A DNA stretch of 64,000 bases from Arthrobacter sp. StoSoilB5 (GTDB lineage Bacteria > Actinomycetota > Actinomycetes > Actinomycetales > Micrococcaceae): the NCBI RefSeq assembly GCF_019977235.1, contig NZ_AP024646.1:4898001-4962000 (forward strand), read 5' to 3'. Under the pieces are notes generated by a model. It did no database searches. It saw nothing but the letters and a program-made list of their open reading frames with translations, and had not been told where the DNA came from. The position numbers were made by a program, and so were the translations under genes. Below are positions 1 to 7,866 of the stretch, one piece after another. Position 1 is the first letter of the stretch. Each line of letters begins with the position of its first letter.

Positions 1-678
1 TTGTTCATCTTGGAGATGGCGGCGCCATACTTCGCAGAACGGAAGATCCGCACCCCTTGGCATGCCCACCACATCGCCGAACGCTACGGTCTCCTGGCCA
101 TTATTGCCCTGGGCGAGTGCCTGATCGGCGCCATTGAAACGCTGCGCGCAATCGTTGCCCTCCACGGTTGGACCTTGGATGCTGCCTTGGTTGGATTGAG
201 CGGGACAGGGTTGGCCTTCGCCATGTGGTGGATTTACTTCATCCTGCCTTCAGGCCCGGCCCTTCACGTACAGCGTCACCGCTCGTGGATCTTCGGCTAC
301 GGGCACCTCCCCCTTTTTGCAGCCATCGCTGCCACCGGCGCCGGACTCCACGTTGCCGCGTACTTCATCGATCATGAGGCAGACATCCCGGCGGCCGGCG
401 CAGTGGCCTCCATCGCCATCCCGATCATTCTTTTCAAGGTCTCGCTCACCACGCTCTACAGCATCATGCTCGGCCCGGACCGCGAGCTCCTCTGGAGCTC
501 GATGCTGGTGGTGATCGCCCTGGCGGGAAGCATCGCCATGGCCGCCGCGGGCGCGTCCGTACCTCTGTGCATGCTGGAGATGATGGTGGTGCTGGGGCTC
601 TCGATTGCTTTCGACGAACGCCGAGGGCACAAAGGCCGTGCTGCAGCGCTTCGGCGCTTGGAGGCGGCGGCGGGCTGA
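1..678 (+). CDS. LtrA-family (low temperature requirement A) membrane protein, 5' truncated by window edge
   Basis: The visible 225 residues form at least six hydrophobic segments. Near the start is the family signature HHIAERYGLLAIIALGE, which contains the HIAER and GE residues seen in bacterial LtrA-like proteins. The family is named from a Listeria cold-growth mutant and has no settled biochemical function. LtrA proteins are usually 350-400 residues, so about 150 N-terminal residues probably lie upstream of the window, and the first TTG here is not a credible true start. The C-terminus is Arg/Ala-rich and cytosolic-looking. The next gene, hipB, lies 122 bases downstream behind its own operator repeats, so the two are unlikely to share an operon. 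Confidence 0.75.
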   Translation: MFILEMAAPYFAERKIRTPWHAHHIAERYGLLAIIALGECLIGAIETLRAIVALHGWTLDAALVGLSGTGLAFAMWWIYFILPSGPALHVQRHRSWIFGYGHLPLFAAIAATGAGLHVAAYFIDHEADIPAAGAVASIAIPIILFKVSLTTLYSIMLGPDRELLWSSMLVVIALAGSIAMAAAGASVPLCMLEMMVVLGLSIAFDERRGHKGRAAALRRLEAAAG

Positions 679-690
679 ACTCCCCCAATG

Positions 691-784
691 ATCCGGTACG
701 TTCGTGCCGATTCCTTGTGGCACTGCTTGATTTCCTTGCCTTGACGGAGGCAAACTGAAGAAATCGGAACGTTCGTGCCGATTC
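691..784. promoter_or_regulatory. Two direct copies of a candidate HipB operator
   Basis: The 16-mer ACGTTCGTGCCGATTC occurs at 698-713 and again at 769-784, 71 bases apart (about seven helical turns). The second copy sits in a dyad, AATCGG-N10-CCGATT (762-783); the first is a weaker dyad (691-712). HipB-type antitoxins repress their own promoter through paired dyads, so these are the likely autoregulatory sites. A TTGACG at 741-746 may be the -35 element. The match is direct sequence observation; binding is inferred. Confidence 0.6.
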
Positions 785-800
785 ACAGCGGGAGGATCTC

Positions 801-1043
801 ATGGCCGCCACTAACCTCATGGCCACTTTGGGCACTGAAGTGCGCGCCCGCCGTGCCTCGTTGAGCCTTAGCCAACAGGACCTCGCCGATCTCGCAGGCG
901 TTTCAGAACGGTTCGTTCGATTCGTGGAAACGGGCAAGAGCACGGTCCAGCTTGAGCCCCTTTTGGCTGTCCTTGACACCCTTGGCTTGGAACTTTCCCT
1001 CCGCCAAGCAGGCAGGCCTGCGGCTTCTGAGACAGCAAGATGA
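801..1043 (+). CDS. hipB: HipB-like antitoxin, XRE-family helix-turn-helix protein
   Basis: An 80-residue protein with one Cro/CI helix-turn-helix at about residues 12-65 (the LSQQDLADLAGVSERFVRFVE stretch is the recognition unit) and a short variable tail. It should bind its own promoter and neutralise the HipA-like kinase encoded just downstream. The stop codon overlaps the hipA start (ATGA, 4 bases), which is typical of translationally coupled antitoxin-toxin pairs. GGGAGGA before the ATG is a good ribosome site. The size and HTH placement fit the Y4mF/HipB antitoxin group. Two direct-repeat operators upstream (698-713 and 769-784) fit autoregulation. Confidence 0.85.
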   Translation: MAATNLMATLGTEVRARRASLSLSQQDLADLAGVSERFVRFVETGKSTVQLEPLLAVLDTLGLELSLRQAGRPAASETAR

Positions 1044-2245
1044 CCTTCCACCGCATCGCCGACGTCTACAAGCAGGGCATTCTGGCAGCGCGCCTCGAAC
1101 GGCATGAGGGCGGCACCAAGTTCAGCTACCTCCCTCGCTACCTCGACGCCGGCCTACCCGCCGTGGCAACGACGCTGCCGGTGAGCGCCGAGCCCGTGTT
1201 CACGCCGAGCGGTGCCGTCCCGCCCTATTTCACTGGCCTGCTGCCTGAGGGCCGGCGGCTCAACTCGCTACGGCGCAGCGTCAAGGCGAGCGCGGACGAC
1301 GAACTCGCCCTCCTCATGGCAGCGGGCGGCGACGCCGTGGGCGATGTCCAGACGGTCCCTCACGGCGAGGCGCTGGCGGAAGGGGGCGCCGCCGTCGTGC
1401 TTGACCCAAAACTGCCGCTGGACTTTGATGCCTTGCTGGGAGATTCCGGACTGATCGATCCCGTGGCCCTGGCGGGCGTGCAGGACAAGTTGTCTGCGGG
1501 AATGATTTCACTCCCCGTGGCGCAGGCGGGCAAGCGGTACATCCTTAAGCTCAACGCCCCGGAGTTCCCCTCCGTTGTGGAAAACGAGTTCCTGATGTTC
1601 CGTTACGCGCGTCGGCTGCGGATTCCTGTGAGCAACGTGCAGTTGGTGCACGACGTCGGCGGCCGGGCGGGCCTTCTGGTGGAGCGTTTTGATCGGGTCA
1701 CCGCAGCCGACGGCTCACCGCTGCGGCTGGCCGTGGAAGATGGAGCCCAGATCCTGGGGCTGTACCCTGCAGACAAATACAGCGTTCCCTTCGGCGAAGT
1801 CTGTTCGGCGCTGGCCAGGCATTGCCCTGCCCGCCTCCCGGCACTCCGGAATCTGGTCATCCAACTGGCGTTTGCCTGGCTGACGGGAAATGGTGATCTC
1901 CACGCCAAGAACGTCTCGATGGTGGAGGCGCCCGGAGTTCTTGGCGCACGCGAATTCACCATCGCCCCGGTCTACGACATCCCCTCCACAGTGGTTTACG
2001 GAGACAAGACGCTGGCGTTGGCCGTCGGTGGGAAGAAAACCGGCATCTCCCGCAAGCACTTCCTCGCTTGGGCCGTGAAGCTCGGGCTGACGGAGCGGGC
2101 GGCCCAACATTCAGTGGACGTCGCCCTCAAAGCCACCGCCTCGTTGATCAGCGACCTCGACGGCGGTGCCTCGCCCTTCGCGGCGAGGCAAACCAAAGAT
2201 TGGACGAAAGAACTCAAGCATCGTCGGCGCCTGCTGGAGGCCTGA
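1040..2245 (+). CDS. hipA: HipA-like serine/threonine kinase toxin
   Basis: A 401-residue protein with a HipA N-terminal domain followed by a PI3K-like kinase domain. The catalytic loop GNGDLHAKN places the likely catalytic Asp at 286 and the metal-binding Asn at 291; APVYDIPS supplies the second metal Asp at about 313. GVQDKLS near residue 153 matches the family's phosphate-binding or autophosphorylation loop. HipA toxins phosphorylate an aminoacyl-tRNA synthetase (GltX in E. coli) and cause growth arrest or persistence; the target here is unknown. All key kinase residues are intact, so it should be active. It follows hipB with a 4-base overlap. A serine-tRNA or tryptophan-tRNA synthetase target is possible, as in other HipA clades. 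Confidence 0.88.
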   Translation: MTFHRIADVYKQGILAARLERHEGGTKFSYLPRYLDAGLPAVATTLPVSAEPVFTPSGAVPPYFTGLLPEGRRLNSLRRSVKASADDELALLMAAGGDAVGDVQTVPHGEALAEGGAAVVLDPKLPLDFDALLGDSGLIDPVALAGVQDKLSAGMISLPVAQAGKRYILKLNAPEFPSVVENEFLMFRYARRLRIPVSNVQLVHDVGGRAGLLVERFDRVTAADGSPLRLAVEDGAQILGLYPADKYSVPFGEVCSALARHCPARLPALRNLVIQLAFAWLTGNGDLHAKNVSMVEAPGVLGAREFTIAPVYDIPSTVVYGDKTLALAVGGKKTGISRKHFLAWAVKLGLTERAAQHSVDVALKATASLISDLDGGASPFAARQTKDWTKELKHRRRLLEA

Positions 2246-2255
2246 CGCACCGGGA

Positions 2256-2792
2256 TTAATCGGGAACGATCTCGTCCAGCTCCCGGAGCAGATGCGGGTT
2301 GATCCGCTGCAGGATCATCTCAACTTCTTCCCGCGGCACGGCCGAATAGAGCACTGGGCGGGCGTCGGCGTAGCGGGTCATGGGCGGCTTATCGGGCCAT
2401 TTCTCTGCCAACGCCTGTACCCGTTCAGGCAAGGAATTGTGGGCATTATCGGCAATCTTGACCAAAGTGGCGTCGTGGTCCTCGGCCACAAACCGGATCC
2501 CTGCTTCATAGTCGTCGGGGTCGTCGTGGAAGCGGCGCGTGACGCGTTCGATGATGGCAAGGGCCCGCTCGGAGACGCCCATTTCCAACAGGGCTTGCCG
2601 CGTGATGGGAGTGTCCTCGGCAATGTCGTGAAGGTAGCCCGCAATCTGGATGTCCTCGTCGAAGTCGGCGAGCGCGTCCCCCACTGCCAGGACATGCTCC
2701 CGGTAAGGGCGCTTGAGCTTGTCCTTTTGGCGGTTGTGGGCCACCTCGGCGAGTACCTTCGCCGTCTCAACGGTGAAGCGTGATTCGGTCAT
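2256..2792 (-). CDS. HD-domain hydrolase of the RelA/SpoT-hydrolase (MESH1-like) type
   Basis: A 178-residue protein with an HD-type metal site: His in KRPYREHVLAV (about residue 33), the HD pair in AGYLHDIAEDT (about 55-56) and a distal Asp in VKIADNAHNS. The order and the ED after the HD pair resemble stand-alone (p)ppGpp or nucleotide phosphohydrolases. No synthetase or TGS domain is present. It converges on hipA with a 10-base gap, so no room exists for a separate terminator. A role in hydrolysing alarmones is possible but the substrate cannot be told from sequence. The ATG at the right-hand end is the only sensible start. Confidence 0.7.
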   Translation of the reverse strand: MTESRFTVETAKVLAEVAHNRQKDKLKRPYREHVLAVGDALADFDEDIQIAGYLHDIAEDTPITRQALLEMGVSERALAIIERVTRRFHDDPDDYEAGIRFVAEDHDATLVKIADNAHNSLPERVQALAEKWPDKPPMTRYADARPVLYSAVPREEVEMILQRINPHLLRELDEIVPD

Positions 2793-2887
2793 ACTGGCCT
2801 CCGGATAGATATAGGCACCGAACAGGGATCGGACCTTTCTTCAGGCTATCCGCAAAGTTCCGCACAGCGCCTATCGCGGCCAGTCAC

Positions 2888-2937
2888 TACTCCTGCACAG
2901 GTCCTATTCCTGGACAGGTCTTATTCCTGCACAGCGC
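2888..2937. repeat. Three tandem copies of a 17-bp unit across the SDR stop codon
   Basis: Units start at 2888, 2905 and 2922 and follow TAYTCCTGSACAGGTCY; the third loses its end to the coding sequence. The stop codon of the following minus-strand gene lies at 2921-2923. The first two units are therefore downstream of the gene and the third is its C-terminal coding end. It looks like local slippage duplication. Confidence 0.7.
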
Positions 2938-3703
2938 GGGCGGCGATGCCCACGGCGAGCGCCCTGGGCAAGCGCTGCGCGAGACCTGCTGCGATCCGGT
3001 TGGCCCAGCCGGACACAACGCTTGCCGGAGTTCCGGGGCGGTCCAGTGCCTTCAGTGCTGTTTCCACAACTTGCGCTGAGGTTTGCATGCGTCCGACTGC
3101 CGCGGATTCGCTGCCGAGGACCTCGAAGAATTCCGTGCGGGTGGCACCGGGGCAGAGGGCAAGGACACGCAGCCCGGCGCTCTTGGCTTCGTGGGCAACG
3201 GCCTCGGTAAAGCTGAGGACGAACGCTTTGGTGGCCCCGTAGACGGCCATGCCGGGGATGGGCTGGAAAGCGGCGGTGCTGGCGACATTGACCAAAGCAC
3301 CCTTGCCGGAGGAGAGCATGCCCGGCAGGAAGGCCCGGGTGATGTCCACCAGGGCAGCCACGTTGAGTGCGATCTCGGACGCGATGACGTCCGGGTCTTC
3401 GTCCACCAAGGCACCCCGGGTTCCGAACCCTGCATTGTTGACCAGGGTATCCACGGTGATTGCGCGGTTGGCCATTTCTGCCACGAGTTCCTGGCCAACA
3501 CCAGCGCGGCCCAGATCCATCGGGAGCACTGTTACGGCTACGCCATGTTCAGCTTGCAATTCCTTGGCCAGCTCTTCCAGGCGGTCCGCGCGGCGTGCCA
3601 CGAGGACAAGGTTGGAGCCACGCGCGGCAAAGCGGCTTGCGAATTCTGCGCCGAGCCCGGAGCTGGCGCCTGTGATCAGCGCGGTGGTACCGGAATAGGT
3701 CAT
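2921..3703 (-). CDS. Short-chain dehydrogenase/reductase (classical SDR)
   Basis: A 260-residue classical SDR with the NAD(P)-binding TGASSGLG motif at about residues 11-18, the NNAG motif, a catalytic Ser in NVASTAAF, and YGATK supplying the catalytic Tyr and Lys. RR after the second strand (VARRADR) suggests NADP preference. The substrate is unknown. It is divergent from a TetR gene, and the shared promoter carries three evenly spaced palindromes. It is therefore very probably the TetR target and perhaps part of a response to a small hydrophobic compound. The C-terminus runs into a 17-bp tandem repeat. Confidence 0.88.
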   Translation of the reverse strand: MTYSGTTALITGASSGLGAEFASRFAARGSNLVLVARRADRLEELAKELQAEHGVAVTVLPMDLGRAGVGQELVAEMANRAITVDTLVNNAGFGTRGALVDEDPDVIASEIALNVAALVDITRAFLPGMLSSGKGALVNVASTAAFQPIPGMAVYGATKAFVLSFTEAVAHEAKSAGLRVLALCPGATRTEFFEVLGSESAAVGRMQTSAQVVETALKALDRPGTPASVVSGWANRIAAGLAQRLPRALAVGIAARAVQE

Positions 3704-3754
3704 GGCGGTTCCAATCTGTAAATTCCGGCTTCGGATACGCCGGCCTGACTCGAA

Positions 3755-3805
3755 GTAGTCAATGCCAACATCGTAGGCAGTGTCTACATTGTTGTCAATG
3801 ACTAC
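3755..3805. promoter_or_regulatory. Three tandem TetR-type operators, 18-bp period
   Basis: Imperfect 15-bp palindromes GTAGTCAATGCCAAC (3755), GTAGGCAGTGTCTAC (3773) and GTTGTCAATGACTAC (3791) are spaced exactly 18 bases apart. Together they fill the SDR-TetR intergenic region. The middle unit is the most symmetric. The third unit is only about 20 bases from the tetR start codon. Confidence 0.75.
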
Positions 3806-3825
3806 TTCTCCGCTAAACTATCTTC

Positions 3826-4452
3826 ATGACTGACCAGCCCTACCACCACGGCAAGCTGCGTGAAGCGCTGCTGGAGCGCGCCATGGAAACCATTGAGCAA
3901 GCGGGCGTCGACGGACTCTCCTTGAGGCAGCTGGCCCGGGACCTTAACGTCAGCCACGGCGCGCCGGCCAAACATTTCCGCGACAAGCAAGCCCTCATCG
4001 ACGCCTTGGCGCTGGCTGGCTTTGAGTTGATGAACCAGCGCATACTCGCGGCTGCCCACGCCGGGGACGACCTTCGTCAGCGCTTTGCAAGCGTGGCCAC
4101 CGCCTATGTGGACTTCGCCGTTTCCCACCCGGCACTCTTGACCGTCATGTACTCCACCAAGCATCACCCCGGATCCAGCACTGAGTTGCGGAACATCGGC
4201 GAACAAGGGATCCACCTAGCCCGCGCCCTCATCGCAGAGGCACAGGATGACGGGGCCCTGGCCCCGGGCGACACAGAAACCTTGGCCATGGTGTGCTTCG
4301 TGAGCTTGCATGGCGCCGCGCTCCTGGCGGCAGCCAAGCAGCTGGACGGCAACAGTGTTGAGGACGTTGTTGCTGCGACCACTGACACGCTGTGGGCGGG
4401 CATGGCCGCCGGGGTTCCAGCAGCACAGCCCGCACAAACTACCGGCTCGTGA
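3826..4452 (+). CDS. TetR-family transcriptional repressor
   Basis: A 208-residue regulator with an N-terminal TetR helix-turn-helix at about residues 10-60 (LSLRQLARDLNVSHGAPAKHF is the DNA-binding part). The C-terminal ligand domain is of the TetR_C_33 or WHG type. It is divergent from the SDR gene, and the three 15-bp operators between them should be its sites. No ribosome site is visible before the ATG; TAAACT at 3813-3818 could be a -10, which would make the transcript leaderless. It ends 20 bases from the convergent serine hydrolase. Confidence 0.88.
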   Translation: MTDQPYHHGKLREALLERAMETIEQAGVDGLSLRQLARDLNVSHGAPAKHFRDKQALIDALALAGFELMNQRILAAAHAGDDLRQRFASVATAYVDFAVSHPALLTVMYSTKHHPGSSTELRNIGEQGIHLARALIAEAQDDGALAPGDTETLAMVCFVSLHGAALLAAAKQLDGNSVEDVVAATTDTLWAGMAAGVPAAQPAQTTGS

Positions 4453-4472
4453 TTTGCCAAGGTGCAAGAAAA

Positions 4473-5597
4473 CTACAAGGCAAGCCCTGCAATCGCCTCC
4501 CGGACGGCCGAACTGAGCAGGAGATTGTTGCATCCAATTCCTCCGGGCTCGGCCTGTTGCGGGACGTATCCAAAGCCAAGTTCATACGCAGGGTCCGCGA
4601 ACCCCAAAGACGCGCTGGCGCCGTCGTGCCCGAACGCGCGGTAGCTGCCGAAGGGCATCCGGCTGTGCGACTTCATGAAGACCGTGGCGAAGCAACCGGT
4701 CTCGCCGAAGACGCGATCGATCCCGAACACCTGCTCAGCTGAAACCCTGCGGATGGTCTCCTCCGTGAGAAGAGGTGCGACGGCGGTTTGGCCGCCGGTC
4801 GCCAACCCTGTCACCGCCGCAGCGTAGATCCTGGCCATGCCCTCGGCGCTGGAAACACCGGCTACCGAGCTCATACCCGCAGCGCGGACCTCGCGGATGT
4901 TCGGAAGATCCAGGATGTCGCCCACTGCAGCATTGGCCGCCAAACCGAAGTGGCTGGCCGGGTCCACCCACGGCGACGCGGGGTCGGCCGCCCAGCGGAA
5001 AGGCGCGAAGCGTTCTTCCTCAACCTCCGGTAGCCCAAGGTAGAAGTGGGCACCCGTCACGGACCGGATGCGCTGTTCGAAGACGTCCTGGAGCGTTGAA
5101 CCGGTGATTCGCCGGCACAGCTCTTCCATGAAAATGCCAATTGTCAGGGCGTGGTAGCCGAACGCCGCGCCGGGCTTCCATAGGGGCGGAAGTTTGGCGA
5201 GCTTCGCGGCCGCGAGTTCGGAATTATTGACTTCTTCAAGGCTCACGCCTCCCTCGACGCCCAACAATCCGGCCTGGTGCGAAAGGAGTTGGGAGACGGT
5301 GATGGACGCCTTTCCTTCAACACCGAACTCCGGCCAATACTTGACCACTTCCGCGTCGAGATCCAGTTCGCCGTCCTGGACCAGCAGCGCCATGACCAGC
5401 CCGGCCATGCCCTTGGAACACGAGAAAACACCGGTGACGGAATCAGGACGGGCGTGCGGTCCGCAGCTGAGATCCAGCACCTTCTCGCCGCGGTGGTACG
5501 CGGCAACCTGGGCAGAATAGTCGGGGTCCTGTTCCAGGAAACTGCCGAAGAGCTCAGCAACGGATTCGAAACCTGGGGCGATCACCTGTGAATGCAT
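4473..5597 (-). CDS. Serine hydrolase of the beta-lactamase/EstB esterase family
   Basis: A 374-residue protein with the SxxK motif S59-C-S-K62 in GVFSCSKGM. It also has a Tyr in FGYHALTIG in the YxN position and a C-terminal FGHDGASAS stretch that stands in for the KTG box. This pattern is that of class C-like esterases (EstB, LACTB type) rather than a true beta-lactamase. No signal peptide is seen, so it is cytosolic and probably a carboxylesterase or peptidase of unknown substrate. It lies 24 bases downstream of gluQ on the same strand and may be cotranscribed with it. Confidence 0.85.
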   Translation of the reverse strand: MHSQVIAPGFESVAELFGSFLEQDPDYSAQVAAYHRGEKVLDLSCGPHARPDSVTGVFSCSKGMAGLVMALLVQDGELDLDAEVVKYWPEFGVEGKASITVSQLLSHQAGLLGVEGGVSLEEVNNSELAAAKLAKLPPLWKPGAAFGYHALTIGIFMEELCRRITGSTLQDVFEQRIRSVTGAHFYLGLPEVEEERFAPFRWAADPASPWVDPASHFGLAANAAVGDILDLPNIREVRAAGMSSVAGVSSAEGMARIYAAAVTGLATGGQTAVAPLLTEETIRRVSAEQVFGIDRVFGETGCFATVFMKSHSRMPFGSYRAFGHDGASASLGFADPAYELGFGYVPQQAEPGGIGCNNLLLSSAVREAIAGLAL

Positions 5598-5621
5598 CCA
5601 GACAGCCTACTTGGCACGCAC

Positions 5622-6509
5622 TCAGGCCATGGGCGTTTTCCACACCCAAGGCTCCCTCGGCAGCCTCCCAGGGTCGAATTCCGGGACGGCATCCTGCAAG
5701 GAACCAGCCGGTAGTCCCAACGACTCAAGGAGGAGGTCGCGTACGCGCTCGGCTGAAACTCCGACGGCGGCAAGGTCGCCCAGCGTCACCGCACCGTCGC
5801 GCTTTGCCAGCCTCACGCCGTCGTGGTTTACCACCAGCGGAACGTGGGCATACTCCGGCACTGGCAACCCCAAAAGGGTGGCCAAGTACGCCTGCCGCGG
5901 AGTGGACGGAAGGAGATCATCGCCCCTGACCACCTGGTCGATTCCCTGGGCGGCATCGTCTACTACGACGGCCAGGTTGTAGGCCATCACGTGGTCGTTA
6001 CGCCGCAGCACAAAGTCGTCAACCACACCCACGTAGTGGCCGTGCAACTGGTCCTCAACAGCCCACTCATCGACGTCCGATCGCAGGCGTATGGACGCCG
6101 GACGCGACGCCCGCCGTATCTCGCGCTCGGCCTCCGACAACCTGCGGCAGGTACCCGGATAGGCACCTTGCGGAGAGTGCGGCGCAGACGGCGCTTCCTG
6201 GATTTCGCGGCGCGTGCAGAAGCACTCGTAGGTGCGGCCCTCGGCAGTCAGGCGCCCAATTGCGTCCTCGTACAGCCGTCCGCGCTCAGTCTGACGTACG
6301 ACGGCGGCGTCCCAGCTGACGCCTACAGCCTTCAGGTCGCGCAGCTGCTCCGCCTCCGCGCCGGACCGGACCCGGTCAAGGTCCTCAACGCGCAGCAAGA
6401 AGTCGCGGCCAGTCGATTTGGCGAAGAGCCACGCGAGCATGGCCGTGCGGAGATTGCCTACATGCAGTTCCCCGGAAGGGCTCGGGGCGAAGCGGCCTGC
6501 AGACGTCAT
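5622..6509 (-). CDS. gluQ: Glutamyl-Q tRNA(Asp) synthetase
   Basis: A 295-residue truncated class I synthetase that resembles the catalytic core of GluRS but lacks the anticodon-binding domain. The HIGH motif is HVGN at about residues 16-19. A zinc-site Cys cluster lies in ECFCTRRE and YPGTC, and the KMSKS equivalent is RLAKRDG. The enzyme charges glutamate onto the queuosine base of tRNA(Asp). Its length matches the family (about 290-310). The first ATG is well placed after RFAPSPSG-type N-terminal residues. The serine hydrolase gene follows after 24 bases. Confidence 0.9.
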   Translation of the reverse strand: MTSAGRFAPSPSGELHVGNLRTAMLAWLFAKSTGRDFLLRVEDLDRVRSGAEAEQLRDLKAVGVSWDAAVVRQTERGRLYEDAIGRLTAEGRTYECFCTRREIQEAPSAPHSPQGAYPGTCRRLSEAEREIRRASRPASIRLRSDVDEWAVEDQLHGHYVGVVDDFVLRRNDHVMAYNLAVVVDDAAQGIDQVVRGDDLLPSTPRQAYLATLLGLPVPEYAHVPLVVNHDGVRLAKRDGAVTLGDLAAVGVSAERVRDLLLESLGLPAGSLQDAVPEFDPGRLPREPWVWKTPMA

Positions 6510-6846
6510 GGTCCAAGCCTATGCGTCCGCACACACCACAAGAGCCCCTCAGCTACCGCAACGATCCGGTGGCTCAGGGGCTCTTGCTGTGCTGCCCGAC
6601 AGGCGGGCGGGTGCGGAATGACAATGCTGTGAACAAGAGTCAATCAGCGGCTGCTTCCTTGCGGGAAACCTGTACAGGGGTCCGGGTGGTGTTCCAGGTG
6701 CCTGCTGCCTGCGGGATCCGGCGGTAGCCTCGCCCTGCTTCGTTGTCACTATTTCAGCAGTACGCATACAGTAGGTGCAACAGACGTGGCATTGAGTGGT
6801 CGATCTGACTAATCACAGTTGAATTCGAAGACAGGAAGTGGTCACT
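6510..6846. other. Gene-free stretch between divergent gluQ and an Lrp gene
   Basis: About 330 bases with no convincing gene. The only clear structure is a long hairpin at 6539-6586. The rest holds no recognisable tRNA, riboswitch or conserved small ORF. A 72-codon minus-strand frame reads through the hairpin and has no ribosome site or familiar protein pattern, so I do not call it. Confidence 0.5.
6539..6586. terminator. Long hairpin, terminator-like, in a divergent intergenic region
   Basis: A 19-base left arm (6539-6557, starting CAAGAGCCCCT) pairs with 6568-6586 (ending AGGGGCTCTTG) with two mismatches and a 10-base loop. No T-run follows on either strand. Its position upstream of both flanking genes is odd for a terminator. 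Confidence 0.5.
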
Positions 6847-7305
6847 TTGCAGGAACTCGACGCTACGGACCGCAGGATCATCGCCGCACTTGATGAGGAT
6901 CCCCGCGTCCCCATCATGGTCCTTGCCCAGAAACTGCACCTGGCGCGCGGCACTGTCCAGTCGCGACTGGAGCGGATGACGGCATCGGGGGCATTGCGCG
7001 CCAACAGCAGCCGTGTGCTGCCCTCGGCACTCGGCCGGGGTGTGGCCGCTGCTGTGAGCGCCGAACTCGACCAGAGCCACCTCAATGAAGCCATCGCTGC
7101 CCTGCGGGAAATCCCGGAGGTGCTCGAATGCCATGCCCCTGCCGGCGACACAGACCTCATCATCAGGGTGGTAGCCAAGAGCCCGGATGACCTCTACCGC
7201 GTCTCGGAAGAAATCAGGCTCTGCCCGGGAATCGTGCGCACATCCACCAGCATGTTCCTGCGCGAAGTGATTCCCTACCGGACAACCGGACTGCTGAAGG
7301 AATAG
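6847..7305 (+). CDS. Lrp/AsnC-family transcriptional regulator
   Basis: About 152 residues: N-terminal AsnC-type winged helix (LDATDRRIIAALDEDPR, then VLAQKLHLARGTVQSRL) and a C-terminal RAM/AsnC_trans_reg domain with the GDTDLIIRV effector stretch. I prefer the TTG at 6847 because AGGA at 6833-6836 is 10 bases from it; the GTG at 6838 would have almost no spacing. Its target genes are not obvious: the next gene is another Lrp on the opposite strand, convergent after 3 bases. It probably senses an amino acid. Confidence 0.85.
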   Translation: MQELDATDRRIIAALDEDPRVPIMVLAQKLHLARGTVQSRLERMTASGALRANSSRVLPSALGRGVAAAVSAELDQSHLNEAIAALREIPEVLECHAPAGDTDLIIRVVAKSPDDLYRVSEEIRLCPGIVRTSTSMFLREVIPYRTTGLLKE

Positions 7306-7308
7306 CGC

Positions 7309-7764
7309 TCAGACCGGCGGCCCGATGTTGGTCTTCAAGTTCTTCATCACCAATGTGGAAGTGAGACGCTCAACAGCCGGGAGGGCTGCAAGCTCGTCGT
7401 CATAGAAGCGTTGATAGGCAGGGAGATCGGCCGCGATGACCTTCAATAAGTAGTCCGGCGAGCCGAACAGCCGCTGAGCCTCAACGATGTTGGGGCTTGC
7501 GGTGACACGCTCCTCAAACTCCGCCATGATGGTGCGCTCCACTTGCCGGAGCGTGACGAAAACAATTGCCTCGAATCCGAGCCCCACCGCTGCTGGATCA
7601 ACGTCCGCGCGATAACCCCGGATAACTCCGGAAGTCTCCAGATCCCGGAGCCGGCGATGGCACGGAGCAACCGTCAAACCCACCTTTGATGCCAAGGCAG
7701 TGGCAGTCATTCGGCCATCCTCTTGGAGGTGGCGCAAAATACTTCTATCAATCCTGTCAATCAC
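7309..7764 (-). CDS. Lrp/AsnC-family regulator, likely of the divergent lysE-like exporter
   Basis: A 151-residue Lrp protein: HTH at residues 1-60 (IDRIDRSILRHLQEDGR; TALASKVGLTVAPCHRRLR) and a RAM domain with the GSPDYLLKV motif. The start is a GTG without an obvious ribosome site. It is divergent from a LysE-family exporter. This arrangement (Lrp next to LysE or RhtB) usually means amino-acid-responsive activation of export. The start-to-start distance is about 100 bases, enough for shared operators. Confidence 0.88.
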   Translation of the reverse strand: MIDRIDRSILRHLQEDGRMTATALASKVGLTVAPCHRRLRDLETSGVIRGYRADVDPAAVGLGFEAIVFVTLRQVERTIMAEFEERVTASPNIVEAQRLFGSPDYLLKVIAADLPAYQRFYDDELAALPAVERLTSTLVMKNLKTNIGPPV

Positions 7765-7866
7765 GCAATGATCTTACCCAAATCACCGGTTTCAGGGATA
7801 AATCGGGGAACACTTATGGGCGGATTTTCCCTAGAGTTTTCCTACCACTACACCCCTGGAGAGATC

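Noticed and set aside
4473..5597. True beta-lactamase conferring resistance
   Set aside because: No signal peptide, and the C-terminal box is HDG rather than KTG; the pattern is that of cytosolic EstB-like esterases.
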